A stretch of 64,000 nucleotides of DNA from Scylla paramamosain. Lineage: Eukaryota; Arthropoda; Malacostraca; Decapoda; Portunidae. The translations under genes and the position numbers were made by a program. The notes beneath the pieces are model-generated. The model saw only the letters and a program-made list of their open reading frames with translations, was not told the DNA's origin and did no database searches. How positions within the stretch are numbered: position 1 is the first letter of the stretch; every line of letters begins with the position of its first letter. The DNA lies in NCBI RefSeq assembly GCF_035594125.1, contig NC_087166.1:21340266-21404265 (forward strand). The letters run 5' to 3'. Shown here piece by piece: positions 11,400 to 23,969 of this stretch.

Positions 11400-14300
11400 G
11401 GCAGTGACATCAATCAGGTTAGATGGCATCCGATATAAATCATAATGTTTTTGAGGAATTTAAGGAAGAGATAATAAGCCAACAGGAAAACCACAAGGAT
11501 ATGGAAAAGCAAGTAATTAAAATAATAAAGGAAAAATAAACTTGTGAGAGACACTGTACAGAGAAAGATGTGTGTGGTGGAATTTGGGGTCAAGGAGAAG
11601 AACTTGAACATGAAAATAACTACAGAGAAAGGAGAAGTGAAAAAACCTGAAGAAGTTATAGCAGAAGTGGCAGAGGAAGAGGGAGTAGTTGAACAAACTG
11701 AAAAGGTTTACAGGATTGGAGAATATGACAAAAATGGAACAAGACCAATGAAAAATAAGATAATTGTCACAAACAGCAGCAGAGCATGTCTTACAAAGAA
11801 TAGAAAAAATGGCAAAAGTAGAAGGAATGAGGGGAATATGGATAAAAAGAGACATGAACAAAGAAAAGAGAAGTAAACTGAAAGAGTTGAGAGTAGAGGC
11901 CCAGTCAGAAAGCGAGGAGAGAACACAGGAACAAACGAGGAGATTCATTTGGAAAGTTGTGGTTGTGAAAGTTAGGAAATGGTGGCACAACAATGCCACG
12001 GAAGATCACCAAGTGCAAATTTAAAAATTATGTATACAAATATAGATGGTTTAGTGTTGGACCTATTGGAAGTTAATAAAGAATAATAAACCAGATGTGG
12101 TATGTTTAATGAAACCAAACTAAAATGGGAAATAAAGTTGAGATTTGCAAAGGAAGGATATAGCACAATGAGGAGAGACAGAAAAGGAAAGGGAGGAAGA
12201 GTGATGACATTGGTAAAAGAGGATATTGTTGTTGAGGAAGTGGAATATGGTGATGGAATGGCAGAAACTTTGAGTGTTGTGATTAAGATCAAAGGAAGTA
12301 AAAAAAAGAAAGTTATTGTGATGTACATACTACCAAAAACTAATGCATGGGAGACCAATAGATATAAAGTTATGCAACTAGAAACAAGAAATAGCGCAGA
12401 GGAAACGATAAGGAAAAGTAATAAGGAATGAACAATTTAGAAATGGGGGACAGAACTATGCTAAGGCAAGCTTTGCAGAAATTAATAAATTTTATGGAAA
12501 AATGAACTGGAAAGAGCTATTTGAAGGTAAAGTAGTGCAAGAAAATATGATATTTTTGAGCAAGTATAGAGAGGGGGTACAACACTTTGTGCCAAGTTAT
12601 AGAGTGAAAACTGGGAAGCCTGAATGGTATAATGCCAGGTGTGTAGAAGCAAAAAAGAAAAAGGACAGTGCATGGAGGAAAATTATGAGAAAACTGAACA
12701 CAAATACGAGAGAAGAATACAGAAAGGCAAGGAATGAATATGGTATATAAAGAGAAGAAGAAAGAAACTTTGAAAATGACATAGTAAGCAAATCCAAGGA
12801 AGAGCCCAAACTTTTCTGTAGATAAGTAAATGGGAAAATGAAACAGGGATGGCATAAACAAGTTAAAAAGGGAACGAAGAATTAATGACACTACTGAGGA
12901 GATGAGTGAACTAGAAATGGGAGTTTTCAATCTGTGTTTACAAAGGAAACCAATTTTGTGGCACCAAAAGTGGTACCACAGAGTGAGGGAATGCAGGAGA
13001 TACAAGTAAAGAGACAAGAAATCAAGAAACTGCTGGAAGAGCTGGATGTTAGAAAAGCAATGGGACCAGATCGGGTAAATGGATGGATATTAAAAGAATG
13101 CAGAGAACAAATGGAGAATCCATATTTGATATAATCAACAGATTGTTGAAAGAAGGAAAAGTACCAAGGGAATGGAAAAGAGCAAACATAGTCCAAATAT
13201 ACAAAGGGGGAAATAAAATGGAACCATTAAATTACAGATCAGTGTCATTAACAATATTGTAAGCTTTGTGAAATAGTAATTAAAGATAAATGGGTGCAAT
13301 ATTTAGAAGATGAAAAGATAATTGCCGATAAGCAATTTGGATTCAGAAAAGGAAGATTCTGTGTCACAAATCTACTGAGTTTTTATACAAGAGTAATAGA
13401 TGGAGTGCCAGGGAGGGACAGATGGGTTGATACAGTATACCTGGATCTCAAAAAGGATTTGATAAAGTGTGGAAGTTAGAGAATGGAGGAGGACTAAAGG
13501 GAGAAACATTGAGATGGATGGATGATTATTTACAAGAGAGAAATAAGAACAGTAATCAGAGACACTAACTGAAGTTGTTGTGAAGCAACAAGTGGGGTAT
13601 CACAAGTATCTGTGTTGGCACCTATTATGTTTCAAATATATGTAAGTGATATGATAATTATATAAATCTTTTTGTTGATGATGCAAAAATAGTGAAAATA
13701 ATAAAGGATGAAAATAAAAGCAAGGAGTTACAAAAGGATAATGGCAAGATACATGCATGGAGCCAAAGATAGAAATTAGAATTTAATGCCAGAAAATGCC
13801 ATGTGTTGGAAATAGGAAAAAGTAAAAAGACTCCTTCGTGGAATTACAAAATGGGAGAAAAAATAATAATGGAAAGTAATGGAGAAAAGATTTGAGAGTA
13901 ATGATCCAGGACACACTCACCTGAAAGACACATTAATGAGACATTCGGCTCTACATACAGCTTGTTAACAAACATTAGGGTGGCGTTTAAATATTCAAAT
14001 AAAGAAATGATGAAGAAAATTATAACAAGCATGATATGACCTAAATTGGAATATGCAGCAATAGTTTGGGCTCCACATAGAAAAAGATATATAAGGAAAC
14101 TTGGAAGAATACAGAGGATAGCAACAAAGATGGTACCAGAATTGAGAGACTTGCACTATAAAGAAAGACTCAAAGAAATGGGAATACCAACACTACAAAA
14201 GAGAAGAGGAGACCTGATAACAATGCACAAATTGGTAAACAGTATAGAAAGAATGGACAGAAATTACTTTGTACCACAGATGGAGGAGGGAGAGTGACAG

Positions 14301-14425
14301 ACAAGGGAGCATAAGAAGAAAATAAAGAAGACTGGATGTTCAAGTGACATCAAGAAATTCAACTTTCCATATTGAAATCTGGGATGCTTTGAAGGAAGAG
14401 GTGGTTGTGGCAAACAGTGTACTTT
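11400..14425 (+). mobile_element. Family C non-LTR retrotransposon, longest but decayed copy
   Basis: This is the only copy that shows the whole layout. An N-terminal protein (about 11545-12020) has CVVEFGVKEKNLNMKI, EEGVVEQTEKVYRIGEYDKN and GIWIKRDMNKEKRSKLKELR. An endonuclease start follows (about 12025-12430: MYTNIDGL, then VCLMKPN-like, VKEDIVVEEVEYGDGMAE). Then come a pre-RT linker (12482-12750), an RT (about 13000-13900; motifs LDVRKAMGPDRVNGWILKEC, KQFGFRKGRFCVTNLLSFYT, FVDD at 13671-13682) and the C-terminal domain (14046-14297). The endonuclease is internally deleted after about 12430 and there are many frameshifts. It ends in a T-run rather than the family 3' terminus, so the tail is also lost. 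Confidence 0.85.
11544..12024 (+). pseudogene. Family C ORF1-like protein remnant
   Basis: Two overlapping frames (11544-11876 and 11764-12024) together represent one highly charged, lysine/glutamate-rich protein, split by a frameshift near 11770-11800. The first part carries VVEFGVKEKN...EVAEEEGVVEQTEKV, the second HVLQRIEKMAKVEGMRGIWI and a basic C-terminus ending in a WHNNATEDHQVQI tail. Such proteins precede the endonuclease in CR1/jockey-like elements and act as RNA-binding chaperones. I see no clear zinc knuckle here, so the role is inferred from position. Confidence 0.5.
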
Positions 14426-15078
14426 TTTTTTTTTTTAAGAGACACTGATTGAAAACGCAAAGAACAAAAGATAAACCTGGGTGTATTGGTATAGATAAAA
14501 TGAGAGGTAAATGAGTCGGGAGTGTGTAAGAAACTATGTGTGAAGTAGAACAGACTATACCAATTAGTTGAAGTATTGAGAAACGGTGGAGGTTATGTAG
14601 TGAAAGACCCATTCATGGGACAAATGTTATAAAGAGCGGCTGAGAAAGTGAAACTGTTCGGTGGAAGTGAAGAATATGTGGTGGAACCCCAAGACACAGT
14701 GTTTCAAGCTGACTTAGAAATGGAATTACTACCTTCATGGGTTTGTAACCATCCAAGATGCTATATAGAGGAATGTTAGAGAGTAGTGAAGATTGTGGAA
14801 TGAATAGAAGTTTGTAAAGTGTTGTAAAGTGAACAGGAGGAGGCAGTAGACACCTGCCGAAATGATAATTACTCCCAGTGAGGTCTAAAGCACTGTTCAG
14901 GGGGTGCTGTGAACTTATCATTAAACCCAGCTGTGGCCTCACTGAATGTTTCCCTTTGTGTCTCACAACACAAGTGGGCAGTCACAGCCTGCCCTCTAAA
15001 GACAACTCTCTTCCTCCACACAAAATTACAAGCACCTAATAACACACACACCCTTCACTCAAAAATTTTAAAATCATC
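14426..15078. other. Non-coding; probable 5' leader of family A at its right end
   Basis: No gene is supported. The right part (about 14820-15078) directly precedes the family A endonuclease start codon without a visible boundary, so part of it is probably that element's 5' UTR. A comparison with other full-length copies would fix the border. Confidence 0.4.
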
Positions 15079-16428
15079 ATGGCGACTCCTACACCAGCCT
15101 TGGAGTCCCCATCTGGGGAGGGGACCATAAATGTCCCCAGGTCGGACTGTCTTTCTGTCGACGACCCTAAGTGTCTTGACACCCCCCTCAACTTTTTCTT
15201 CATTAACTTCTGCAACATTCGCGGTCTAAGATCTAATTTTCAATCTGTAGAACACCACCTCTCCTCTTCTAAACCTCATCTTCTTTTCCTCACTGAAACT
15301 CAGGTGTCTGAGGCAACTGACAGTAGCCCCTTTTCTGTTCCCTCCTACTTTCTCTATCCTCATTTTCGATCCAAAGCTGGATGCTGTGTTTATGTGTGCA
15401 ATGACTTAACCTGCTCTCGTGCCCACGCTCTTGAATCTTCCGAGTTTTCCACCATCTGGCTACGACTACAGAGTCATTCTCATACTAAATTTATCTGTGC
15501 TGTATACCTCTCTCCTAACTCCTCTGACTATAAGAAATTCTTTGACTACTTAACTTTCAAAGTGGAGCACATTCTGACCCTCTTCCCTTTTGCAGAGATC
15601 TCCATTCTTGGAGACTTCAATGTTCACCACCAGCTTTGGCTTTCCTCTCCCTTCACTGACCATCCTGGTGAACTAGCCTACAACTTTGCTATCCTCCATG
15701 ACCTAGAGCAATTGGTGCAACACCCTACTCGTATTCCTGACCGTCTTGGAGATACGCCCAACATTCTTGACCTTTTCCTGACCTCTAATCCTTCTGCTTA
15801 TGCTGTCACCCTTTCTTCTCCGTTGGGCTCCTCCGATCACAATCTCATATCTTTATCTTGTCCTATCACTCCAATCCCTCTTCAGGATCCCCCTAAGTGA
15901 AGGTGCCTCTGGCATTTTGCCTCTGCTAGTTGGGGGGACCTGAGGAGGTATTTTGCTGATTTTCCTTGGAATGACTACTGCTTCCATGTCAGAGACCCAT
16001 CTTTGTGTGCTGAGCACATAACAGAGGTGATAGTGTCTGGCATGGAGGCGTACATTCCTCACTCTTTTTCTCGTCCTAAACCTTCTAAACCTTGGTTTAA
16101 CACAGCTTGTTCTTGTGCTATACATGATAGAGAGGTGGCCCACAAAAGGTACTTAAGCCTTCCATCACCAGAATCTCATGCACTTTATATTTCTGCCTGG
16201 AACCATGCCAAGTCTGTTCTCCAACTAGCCAAAAACTCCTTCATTAACAGAAAATGTCAAAACCTTTCAAGATCTAACTCCCCTTGTGATTTCTGGCATC
16301 TAGCCAAAAATATCTCCAATAACTTTGCTTCTTCTTCTTTCCCTCCTCTACTTCAACCAGATGGCACCAACCTGTTCCTAAAAAGGGTGACCGCTCTAAT
16401 CCCTCAAACTACCGTCCTATTGCTTTAA
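15079..16428 (+). pseudogene. Family A endonuclease domain and linker (one in-frame stop)
   Basis: From Met 15079 the frame runs 273 codons to a TGA (15898-15900). The same frame then continues through WHFASASWGDLRRY and FPWNDYCFHVRDPSLCAEH, so the stop is a mutation, not the biological end. The N-terminal part is an endonuclease/exonuclease/phosphatase-type domain: CNIRGLRSN carries the metal-site Asn, LFLTETQVS the catalytic Glu, [11 protein letters not shown] the Asp/Asn pair and [10 protein letters not shown] the C-terminal SDH motif. All key residues look intact. It would nick the target DNA to prime reverse transcription. The frame is lost near 16368 at a deletion joining the linker to the RT. 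Confidence 0.85.
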
Positions 16429-17723
16429 TTTCCTGCTTATCCAAAGTTTTTGAATCTATCCTCAACAGGAAGATTCTTAAACATCTATCACTTCACAACC
16501 TTCTATCTGATCGCCAGTATGGGTTCCGTCAAGGCCACTCTACTGGTGATCTTCTGGCTTTCTTTACTGAGTCTTGGTCATCCTCTTTTAGAGATTTTGG
16601 TGAAACTTTTGCTGTTGCCTTGGACATATCAAAAACTTTTGATAGAGTCTGGCACAAAGCTTTGATTTCCAAACTACCCTCCTACGATTTCTATCCTTCT
16701 CTCTGTAACTTCATCTCAAGTTTCCTTTCTGACCATTCTATTGCTGCTGTGGTAGATGGTCACTGTTCTTCTCCAAAATCTATTAACAGTGGTGTTCCTC
16801 AGGGTTCTGTCCTGTCACCCACTCTCTTCTTATTATTCATTAATGATCTTCTAAACCAAACTTCTTGTCCTATCCACTCCTACGCTGATGATACCACCCT
16901 GCACTTTTCCACGTCTTTTCATAGACGTCCAACCCTTCAGCAGGTAAACATATCACGCAGGGTAGCCACAGAACACCTGACTTCTGATCTTTCTAAAATT
17001 TCTGATTGGGGCAGAGCAAACTTGGTATTGTTCAATGCCTCAAAAACTCAATTCCTCCATCTATCAACTCGACACAACCTTCCAGACAACTATCCCCTCT
17101 TCTTCAATGACACTCAACTGTCCCCCTCTTCTACACTGAACATCCTCGGTCTGTCCTTTACTTATAATCTGAACTGGAAACTTCACATCTCATCTCTAAC
17201 TAAAACAGCTCTATGAAGTTAAGTGTTCTGAGATGTCTCTGCCAGTTTTTCTCACCCCCCAGCTGCTAACTCTGTACAAGGGCCTTATCCATCCATGTAT
17301 GGAGTATGCTTCACATGTCTGGGGGGGTTCCACTCATACTGCTCTTCTAGACAGGGTGGAATCAAAAGCTTTTCATCTCATCAACTCCTCTCCTCTAACT
17401 GACTGTCTTCAGCCTCTCTCTCACCGCCGCAATGTTGCATCTCTAGCTGTCTTCTACCGCTATTTTCATACTAACTGCTCTTCTGATCTTGCTAACTGCA
17501 TGCCTCCCCTCCTTCCGCGGCCTCGCTGCACAAGACTTTCTTCTTTCTCTCACCCCTATTCTGTCCACCTCTCTAATGCAAGAGTTAACCAGTATTCTCA
17601 ATCACTCATCCCTTTCTCTGGTAAACTCTGGAACTCCCTGCCTGCTTCTGTATTTCCACCTTCCTATGACTTGAATTCCTTCAAGAGGGAGGTTTCAAGA
17701 CACTTGTCCACCAATTTTTGACC
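16372..17723 (+). pseudogene. Family A reverse transcriptase and C-terminal domain
   Basis: RT motifs in order: PVPKKGDRSNPSNYRPIALI (about 16372-16431), ILKHLSLHNLLSDRQYGFRQ, VALDISKTFDRVWHKALIS (16611-16667), NSGVPQGSVLSPTLFLLFIN and the catalytic YADD (16881-16892), then [12 protein letters not shown] and [11 protein letters not shown]. One lost base near 17210 ends that frame. A second lost base near 17265 restores it, and the C-terminal domain (LYKGLIHPCMEYASHVWGG to REVSRHLSTNF) is open. The active site is intact but the polyprotein is not continuous. Confidence 0.85.
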
Positions 17724-17823
17724 ACTGCTTTGACCCTTTTATGGGAGTGGCATTTCAGTGGGCTTTTTTTTTATTTGATTTTTGTTGCCCTTGGCCAGTA
17801 TCCTTCCTACATAAAAAAAAAAA

Positions 17824-20029
17824 ATAATAATAATATCTACCTTAACATTATCACGCCCTGACCTAGATAATAGTAACAAAACCACGCTCAGAGATAAGGA
17901 AGGAGAGAGGTTGTTACTATTTTACTTTGCAGACTTTTACTGTAACTAACAGTCAACATGGGTCACACCATAGTAGTCTACTTCAGGACGTAGTAAGCTC
18001 TTGTAAATTACTTTAGTAATCCCTGACCACAATGAATGGTTGTGTGAATGAGAGTGTGGATGATGTGTGAAAGGAATTGGGTTACTGGAAGTGCCGAATC
18101 TTGCCATAGACAGCAGTGGAAGTATTAAGACTAAGGCTTCTTACTGACGGTGCACCAAGAGGTTGGCTGGGGTGGTCAACTTCCTCAGAGTTAAGGGGAT
18201 GCACCAAGAGGTTGGCTGGGGTGGTCAACTTCCTCAGAGTTAAGGGAATCTGGGGTCATGTCTCGAAGGGACATTGTGGAGTTATGGTTATATGAGGCCA
18301 TTGTCAACTATATTGTAACATATGAGGAAAGAATGCTGAATGTAATGTTTCCTAGAGCCTTTGGTGAAATTCGAGATCTGGCCAGGTGTTTGTTAATAAA
18401 GGGTAGGGTATTATTGTTACTTGGAAAAGAAAAATGCCCTTAAATGGAGGAAGAGTTGGATTCAGGAGTGGGTGAAAAATTCTATTTGGGAAGAAAAATC
18501 TCATGTAGTGCTGGGACGTAATATTAAGCTAATATAAGTAATATTAGGTTAATATAAGTAGAATTAAGTTAGTATAAGAATTATTGGTAAGATTTAGTCG
18601 TTATTACATCATGCATACATCCCAGAGACATACAGACAGACCCTAGCTTGCGAGTGGCACAGGGGGGGGGTTACAATATCAGGAATCGCTTCATATCAAT
18701 TTTTATGTATATTGTTTATTATATGTGTGCATGTATCAGGTGTTTAAAAAAATTGTTCCATACCAATATTTGCTGCTATAAATTTGCATTGTAGTTCCAT
18801 TTGCTTATCAATTTTATCCATGCAGTACATGTATCATGAGTTGTTTTATACCAAAAGCAGATGCTGCAGATCATTACAGGTAATGTTCCATGCTTACTTC
18901 ACCATCTGTGTGTACCAAAAGACGTTTTATACTCAAAGTTACCACTGCAGATTTTTATCATTATATCTCTTAATTATTATAGTATTTGTATGTGTGTAGA
19001 ACATCAAAATTTTTTTTAAACTGAAAGTTACTGTTGCAGATTCATATCAACATAGTTCATTTGGTACATTTTGATATGTAGATGACTTACAATATTTCAT
19101 TCAAATTTAGCATCATCTGCTTTAAACAAAGTTCACCCACAAGTATTAATGACTACATAAGACTTGTATTATATACTCATGACTACTCATTACTAAACCA
19201 ATGACTATTTATTCTTGTTTGACTAAAATAGGGGTTGTGATTTTTTTAATGTTTTCTTCCATCTTGGGGGAGAAAGGTTAAATATACTACCTCTCTCCTG
19301 ATACTATGCTATGTATGACAAATGTAATCAAATGTAGGTGAAATGTTTCCAGTCACAGAGCCATTTCACCAGTCTTGCTTTAAGGTGGAACAGTCCTGCT
19401 TTTTCAACATCTGTCCTGCTTCTTTAATGTTTGTCTTGCCTTTTTGTGATCATCCCACTTCAAATGCAAAAGTGATATCTTATCAAACTTTACTATATGT
19501 TTAGATTTTTATGAACTTCGAAGTGTGCTCATCCTGTATCATCACATCATTGCAATACTTGTTTGATACATGTCTCACTGAGTCACCACCACCACCACCA
19601 CCATTGAGTCCCATCCTTTTTGTTCCTCTATACTCCTTGGACATTTTTCTAGAATCTTGTGTAGATTCCTTTGTACCCATAAATAAATTAACAAGAAAGA
19701 AGATGAAATTGTAATAATTTGATATTATTTTATTATGTAATTTGAATGTGCAGACTATATAGGAATCTTGAAAGTGACAACATCAATAAACTAAACTCAA
19801 GTAATTTACAAGATATGCTGATGAATCACATACATATCCAGAATGATCTTTACATCCCATACCTGAATGTGAACCAGATTGGGTCACAGTTACTTCCATA
19901 ATAATGAAAACCTAATAGTATTCACTCTACTCTTGATATAATTTAGATGAAGGTTTTGCTTACTAAAACTAATACAAATTGGAAATAACATTGTGTAATT
20001 TGACTGCAGATTACAACATCATGTATTGC
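17824..20029. other. No gene seen; contains a 49-bp tandem duplication
   Basis: About 2.2 kb without a supportable gene. Local features are a 49-bp perfect-looking tandem duplication (18151-18248), a G-run (18662-18670), short loosely repeated CTGCAGAT-type words at 18860-19045 and a (CCA) run at 19586-19603. Confidence 0.6.
18151..18248. repeat. 49-bp tandem duplication
   Basis: The unit starting TGCACCAAGAGGTTGGCTGG occurs at 18151-18199 and again at 18200-18248 with at most a base of difference at the end. No coding frame runs through it. Confidence 0.95.
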
Positions 20030-20312
20030 ACAGTAGTGGTTATTCTCTGAGACCCAATATACCCCCTGAAAATTGCAAATGTACCACTGGAGATGCATGT
20101 ACCCCAGGTTGGGAACCCATGAGCCAGAGGGACATCAAGAAGCACAGTTTTCCACATAGAACTGTTGAAATTTGGAATGCGCTGGACAGAGAAGTGGTTG
20201 AAGCAACAGTGATACATAATTTCAAGATAAAGTTAGATGAATTTTGGGATAATAGAAACAGGACAACACAAGCATAGTTCTCTTTCCATATGTCACAACT
20301 AGGTAAATACAC
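20030..20312 (+). mobile_element. Family C-related retrotransposon, 3' end
   Basis: A short frame (20026-20277) carries SQRDIKKHSFPHRTVEIWNA and ends FWDNRNRTTQA. The sequence then runs into CACAACTAGGTAAATACAC, the plus-strand 3' terminus of family C. It abuts, in opposite orientation, the next minus-strand copy, whose own first codons (FPHRVVDVWNGLDEKVV) begin right at the junction near 20313. Confidence 0.75.
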
Positions 20313-22502
20313 TACTTTCTCATCCAGTCCATTCCATACATCCACTACTCTGTGGGGAAAGCTGTTCATTTTTCATATTCCTTCTGTAACTTTTTTTTTT
20401 TTTATTTCTTCCATGTCCCACTTTATTAGGTCTTCTCTATCAAGCACCTCCATATTCTTCATGATTCTATAAATTCCTGTTGTCTCCTCTTTCTCTTCTT
20501 TGTTATAGCATTATTAATTCAGTTTTGATAGTCTCTCCTCATACAACATTTCTGACAAGCTTGGAGCCAATTTTGTTGGTGCTCTTTGAATCCTTTTATG
20601 TTTCCTGTATTCCTTTTTGTGCTTGGTGACCACACTGATGCTGCATATTCCTGTCTTGGCCTTTTCAGAGTGACAATCAGTTTCTTTACCATTTCTTCAT
20701 CCATGTGGGTAAATGCCACTCTTATATTTTTCAATAGGTTGTAAGTCTCTCCAACAATTTTATTTCTATTTCTCAGGTGACATGTTGTTTGATATGAATA
20801 CTCCCAGATCTCTTTCCAGTTTTTATTTCTTTATTAACTCTCCTCCAGGTTTACTGCCCTGAAATCCTCTGCTTGCTCTTTCTAAACTCCATCACACTGC
20901 ATTTCTTGATGTTGAATTCCATTTCCCATTTGCAACTCTTCCCAACCTTCATCAAGGTCTTGTTGCAACATTTCACAGTTCTTGTTAGTCACTCTTCTCA
21001 ATAGTTTAGCATCAGCAAAAAACTTGTATAACTATTAATTTCTTCATCTATGTCATTAATATATACTGCAAATATAATTGTGGCCAATACTTCCTTCCAA
21101 GCTTCCTTCCAAGGAAAACACTTGTCTTTAATTATCACTCTCATTTCCCTGTCTTTCACAAAGTTACTTTTCCAATCCAGCAGCTTTCCTTGCTCTCCAA
21201 TGACCTAGTTTCTTTTAGTAATCTTTTGTGTGACACCTTATCAAAAAACTTCTTTTTTTTTTAAATTCAGAAATACATAGTCTGCCCATCCATCTCTTTT
21301 TTGAATTATGTTATTCTAGAGTAAAAACATATTAAATTTGTGGTACACAATTTCTAAATCTTTTGTGGTGAGTGTGCTGTTTGCTATCAGTTGTTTAGTC
21401 CATCTGTCCTTGATAACTTTTTTGCAAATCTTGGCTATCACACTTGTTAAGGATACTGGTTTGTAATTGCTTGGGTCTTTTTTATCACCTCCTTTATATA
21501 CTGGAACAATATTTGCTTTTTTCCAGTCTCTTGGGTCTTTTTGTTCTTTTAGTGAGCTCACTATAATACTGTGTATTTTGTCTACATTCTTTTAGTATCC
21601 AGTTTGCAATTCTGTCTGGTCCATGTGACTTCCTCATGTCCAACTCTCTCATTAACTTTTTTATTTCATGGACTGTGACTTCTACATCCCCATAAGAACC
21701 AATCTTTATTGCTCATGCCCTTCCTTACCCCAGTCACTCTCATAAAGACTGCTTGGAAGTGATCATTCATAATCTCAGCCATTTCCAAATTGCCCTCATA
21801 CTCCATTCCATCTCTGTATAATTTCCTCATTTGTTGCTTATTTTTCAATTTGCTAAGAGTTTTTGGTTGATTTTTACACTTATCAGTTGTGTTCTTGTAA
21901 TTCTTTTCATCTTTCCCACATATTTCCACATATTCATTTCTTGCATTTGTATATTCCAGCCACCTCTGTGGATGTCTCCTCCTCCATCTCTTCTATGCCC
22001 TGTCTCTTCTTTCCTTTGCCTCACCCGACCTCCTGTTAAACCACTCTTTCATTTTAGTCTCCTGTTTTAATTTTGGTACATGTTTTTCCACTCCCTTTTT
22101 ATAGATTTCCAACTGAAGTCTCCATTTCTGCACGCATCTCCGCCATGAAAAAGTTGTTTCATTCTGTCTCTTTAAAATATTTCCTGAGTTCTTTAAAGAC
22201 TGATTTACTATAAACTAATCTCCCTTCCCTGTGGTCTTCTTTCCTCACAAATGATATATCTTCTTTCAATTCCAGTTCAGTCATGGGACACACATATCCA
22301 AATCCTTTAGTTAGGTCCATACCCTCTGTTCGTATTAGTCTTGTTTTGCTGGTTTGTCATATCTCCTATATCTTGAAATTTCAGTTACCTATTGCATCAT
22401 TACATTTTCTGTAGTCAGCTTCAGAAATCTTTCCCCATGCAGATTCATTTCCTCCTGCTTCAATCATTTCCCAGTTTATTTCTTTACTACTGAAGTCACC
22501 AA

Positions 22503-22506
<4 letters not shown>
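20313..22506 (-). mobile_element. Family C non-LTR retrotransposon, long minus-strand copy
   Basis: Read leftward from 22506, this holds the end of the endonuclease (SKEINWEMIEAGGNESAWGK and GMDLTKGFGY near 22280-22490), a linker (22100-21670), an RT (KKANIVPVYKGGDKKDPSNYKPVS at 21530-21455) and the C-terminal block (FTHMDEEMVKKLIVTLKRPR at 20710-20650). Many frameshifts and stops are present. The 5' edge is at a (GT)n run, where the next family C copy starts. Its 3' terminus is missing because the plus-strand copy abuts it at 20313. Confidence 0.75.
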
Positions 22507-22533
<27 letters not shown>

Positions 22534-22534
22534 A
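22507..22534. repeat. (GT)n run at a family C junction
   Basis: About 14 GT units lie directly between the 5' edge of one family C copy and the 3' terminus (GTATTTACCTAGTTG) of the next. Confidence 0.9.
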
Positions 22535-23960
22535 TTTACCTAGTTGTATTTATCTAGTTGTGCTTTATGGGAAAGGAGCTATGCTCGTGCTGTCCCATCT
22601 CCATGTCTTTTAATATCCAACTTAGCCTTGAATCCATGTATACTTTCTGCATTTACTATCTCCTCATCCAGACTGTTCCATACATCAATACTTCTATATG
22701 GGAAACTATACTTTTTGACGTCTCTTCTATAAGCACTTCTTTAGTGTCCCATGTATCCCAGACCATTAAGTCCACCTCCTCTACTCCCTCATGTGCTTTA
22801 TATATCGCAATCAAGTCTCCCTTTTCTCTCCTCTTTTTCAACGTTGGTAGATGTATCCTTTTCAGTCTCTCTTCATATGAGAGTCCCTGATCTTGGTACC
22901 ATCTTGGTAGCATCGTAGCTGCTCTCTGAACTCTCTCCAACTTCCTTATATCCTTTTTTTTTTTTGTATGGCAACCACACTACTGCTGCATATTCTAGTC
23001 TAGGTCTTATCAGCAACACGATCTTCCTGACCATCTCTTCATTCATATATGCAAATGCCTGCCTTATTCTTCTCAACAAGTTATAGCTTTCTCCTGTAAT
23101 TTTGCTAATGTGTCTCTCTGGGGTCAGGTTCCCAGTCACTGTAACATTGAGATCCTTTTCCTCTTCTGCTCCACTCAACCTTACACCATTCAACACATAA
23201 TTTCCTTTTACTCTTCTTGTACATTTTCCAAATTCTATTACCTTACACTTCTTTAAATTAAATTCCATTTCCCATCTATAACTCCACTCTGATATCTTGT
23301 TCAGGTCTTCTTGTAACGTTCCACAGTCCTCTGCACTCTCAACTTTCTTCAGCAGCTTCGCCTCATCCGCAAAAAGGCTCACGTAGCTGTTCACACTCTC
23401 CGTCATATCATTTATATAGACTGCAAACATGGCTGGTGTTAGTACTGAGCCTTGGGGTACTCCACTTATGACTTCCCTCCATGATGATTTTTGATCTTTT
23501 ACCACCATTCTCATTTCTCTGTTTGTCAAGAAATTTTCCATCCATCTCAGCAGGCCCCCCCTTAGCCCACCATTATGCTTCATCTTCCACAACAATTTCC
23601 TGTGTGGCACTTTATCAAAGGCCTTTTTCAGGTCTAAATAAACACAATCAGCCCATCCATCTCTCTCTTGCATTATATCCACCACTCTAGAATAAAAACT
23701 CAGTAAGTTTGTAACACACGATCTCCCTCTCCTAAATCCAAATTGTTGCTTTATTATCACTTCATTTCCTTCTAGGTACTGCATCCATTTATCCTTCACC
23801 AATCTTTCACACATTTTGCACACCACACTTGTTAGACACACAGGTCTATAGTTTAAGGGCTCCTCTTTACTATCACCTTTGTATATTGGCACTATGTTGG
23901 CTCTCTTCCATTCAATTGGGACTCTGCTTTCAGTTAGGGAGCTTTCAATAATATTATGTA
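22535..23960 (-). mobile_element. Family C non-LTR retrotransposon, RT largely open
   Basis: The 3' terminus at the left edge reads TATTTACCTAGTTGTATTTA. Leftward reading from about 23960 gives an RT with a 339-codon open frame, then after a frameshift near 22930 the C-terminal block (GLSYEERLKRIHLPTLKKRR...). The endonuclease is missing, so the copy is 5'-truncated at about 23960, just next to another family C 3' end. Confidence 0.85.
22873..23892 (-). pseudogene. Family C reverse transcriptase, best-preserved frame
   Basis: The frame covers RT motifs in order: MPIYKGDSKEEPLNYRPV, VIIKQQFGFRRGRSCVTNLL, VYLDLKKAFDKVPHRKLLWK, SGVPQGSVLTPAMFAVYIND, then the active-site box FADE (23362-23373) and NLKKCKVIEFGKC. 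The expected box is FADD; the second Asp is Glu here, a substitution that would be expected to impair catalysis. The frame derails after a lysine run (VVWLPYKKKK) near 22965. There is no start codon context of a real gene, so this is the middle of a larger polyprotein. Confidence 0.85.
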
Positions 23961-23969
23961 TTACCCATG

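Larger units (their letters stand above)
15079..17823 (+). mobile_element. Family A non-LTR retrotransposon, near-complete copy
   Basis: This is the reference copy of family A in the window. The order is an endonuclease (about 15200-15880), a linker with a basic region (16003-16350), an RT (about 16372-17216, YADD at 16881-16892), a C-terminal domain (17233-17721), a 3' UTR with CCCTTGGCCAGTATCC and an A-tail at about 17812-17823. Three kinds of damage are visible: a TGA at 15898-15900, an internal deletion of about 330 bp near 16368 relative to the copy at 955-3279, and single-base losses near 17210 and 17265 that shift the frame out and back. High similarity to the copies at 5420 and 42440 argues for a recently active family. 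Confidence 0.9.

Noticed and set aside
14613..15218. Minus-strand frames upstream of the family A endonuclease
   Set aside because: Short, without motifs, and overlapping the probable 5' leader and the real plus-strand frame.
22873..23892. A host gene with a 339-residue product
   Set aside because: The frame is the RT of a family C retrotransposon, and its Met is internal.
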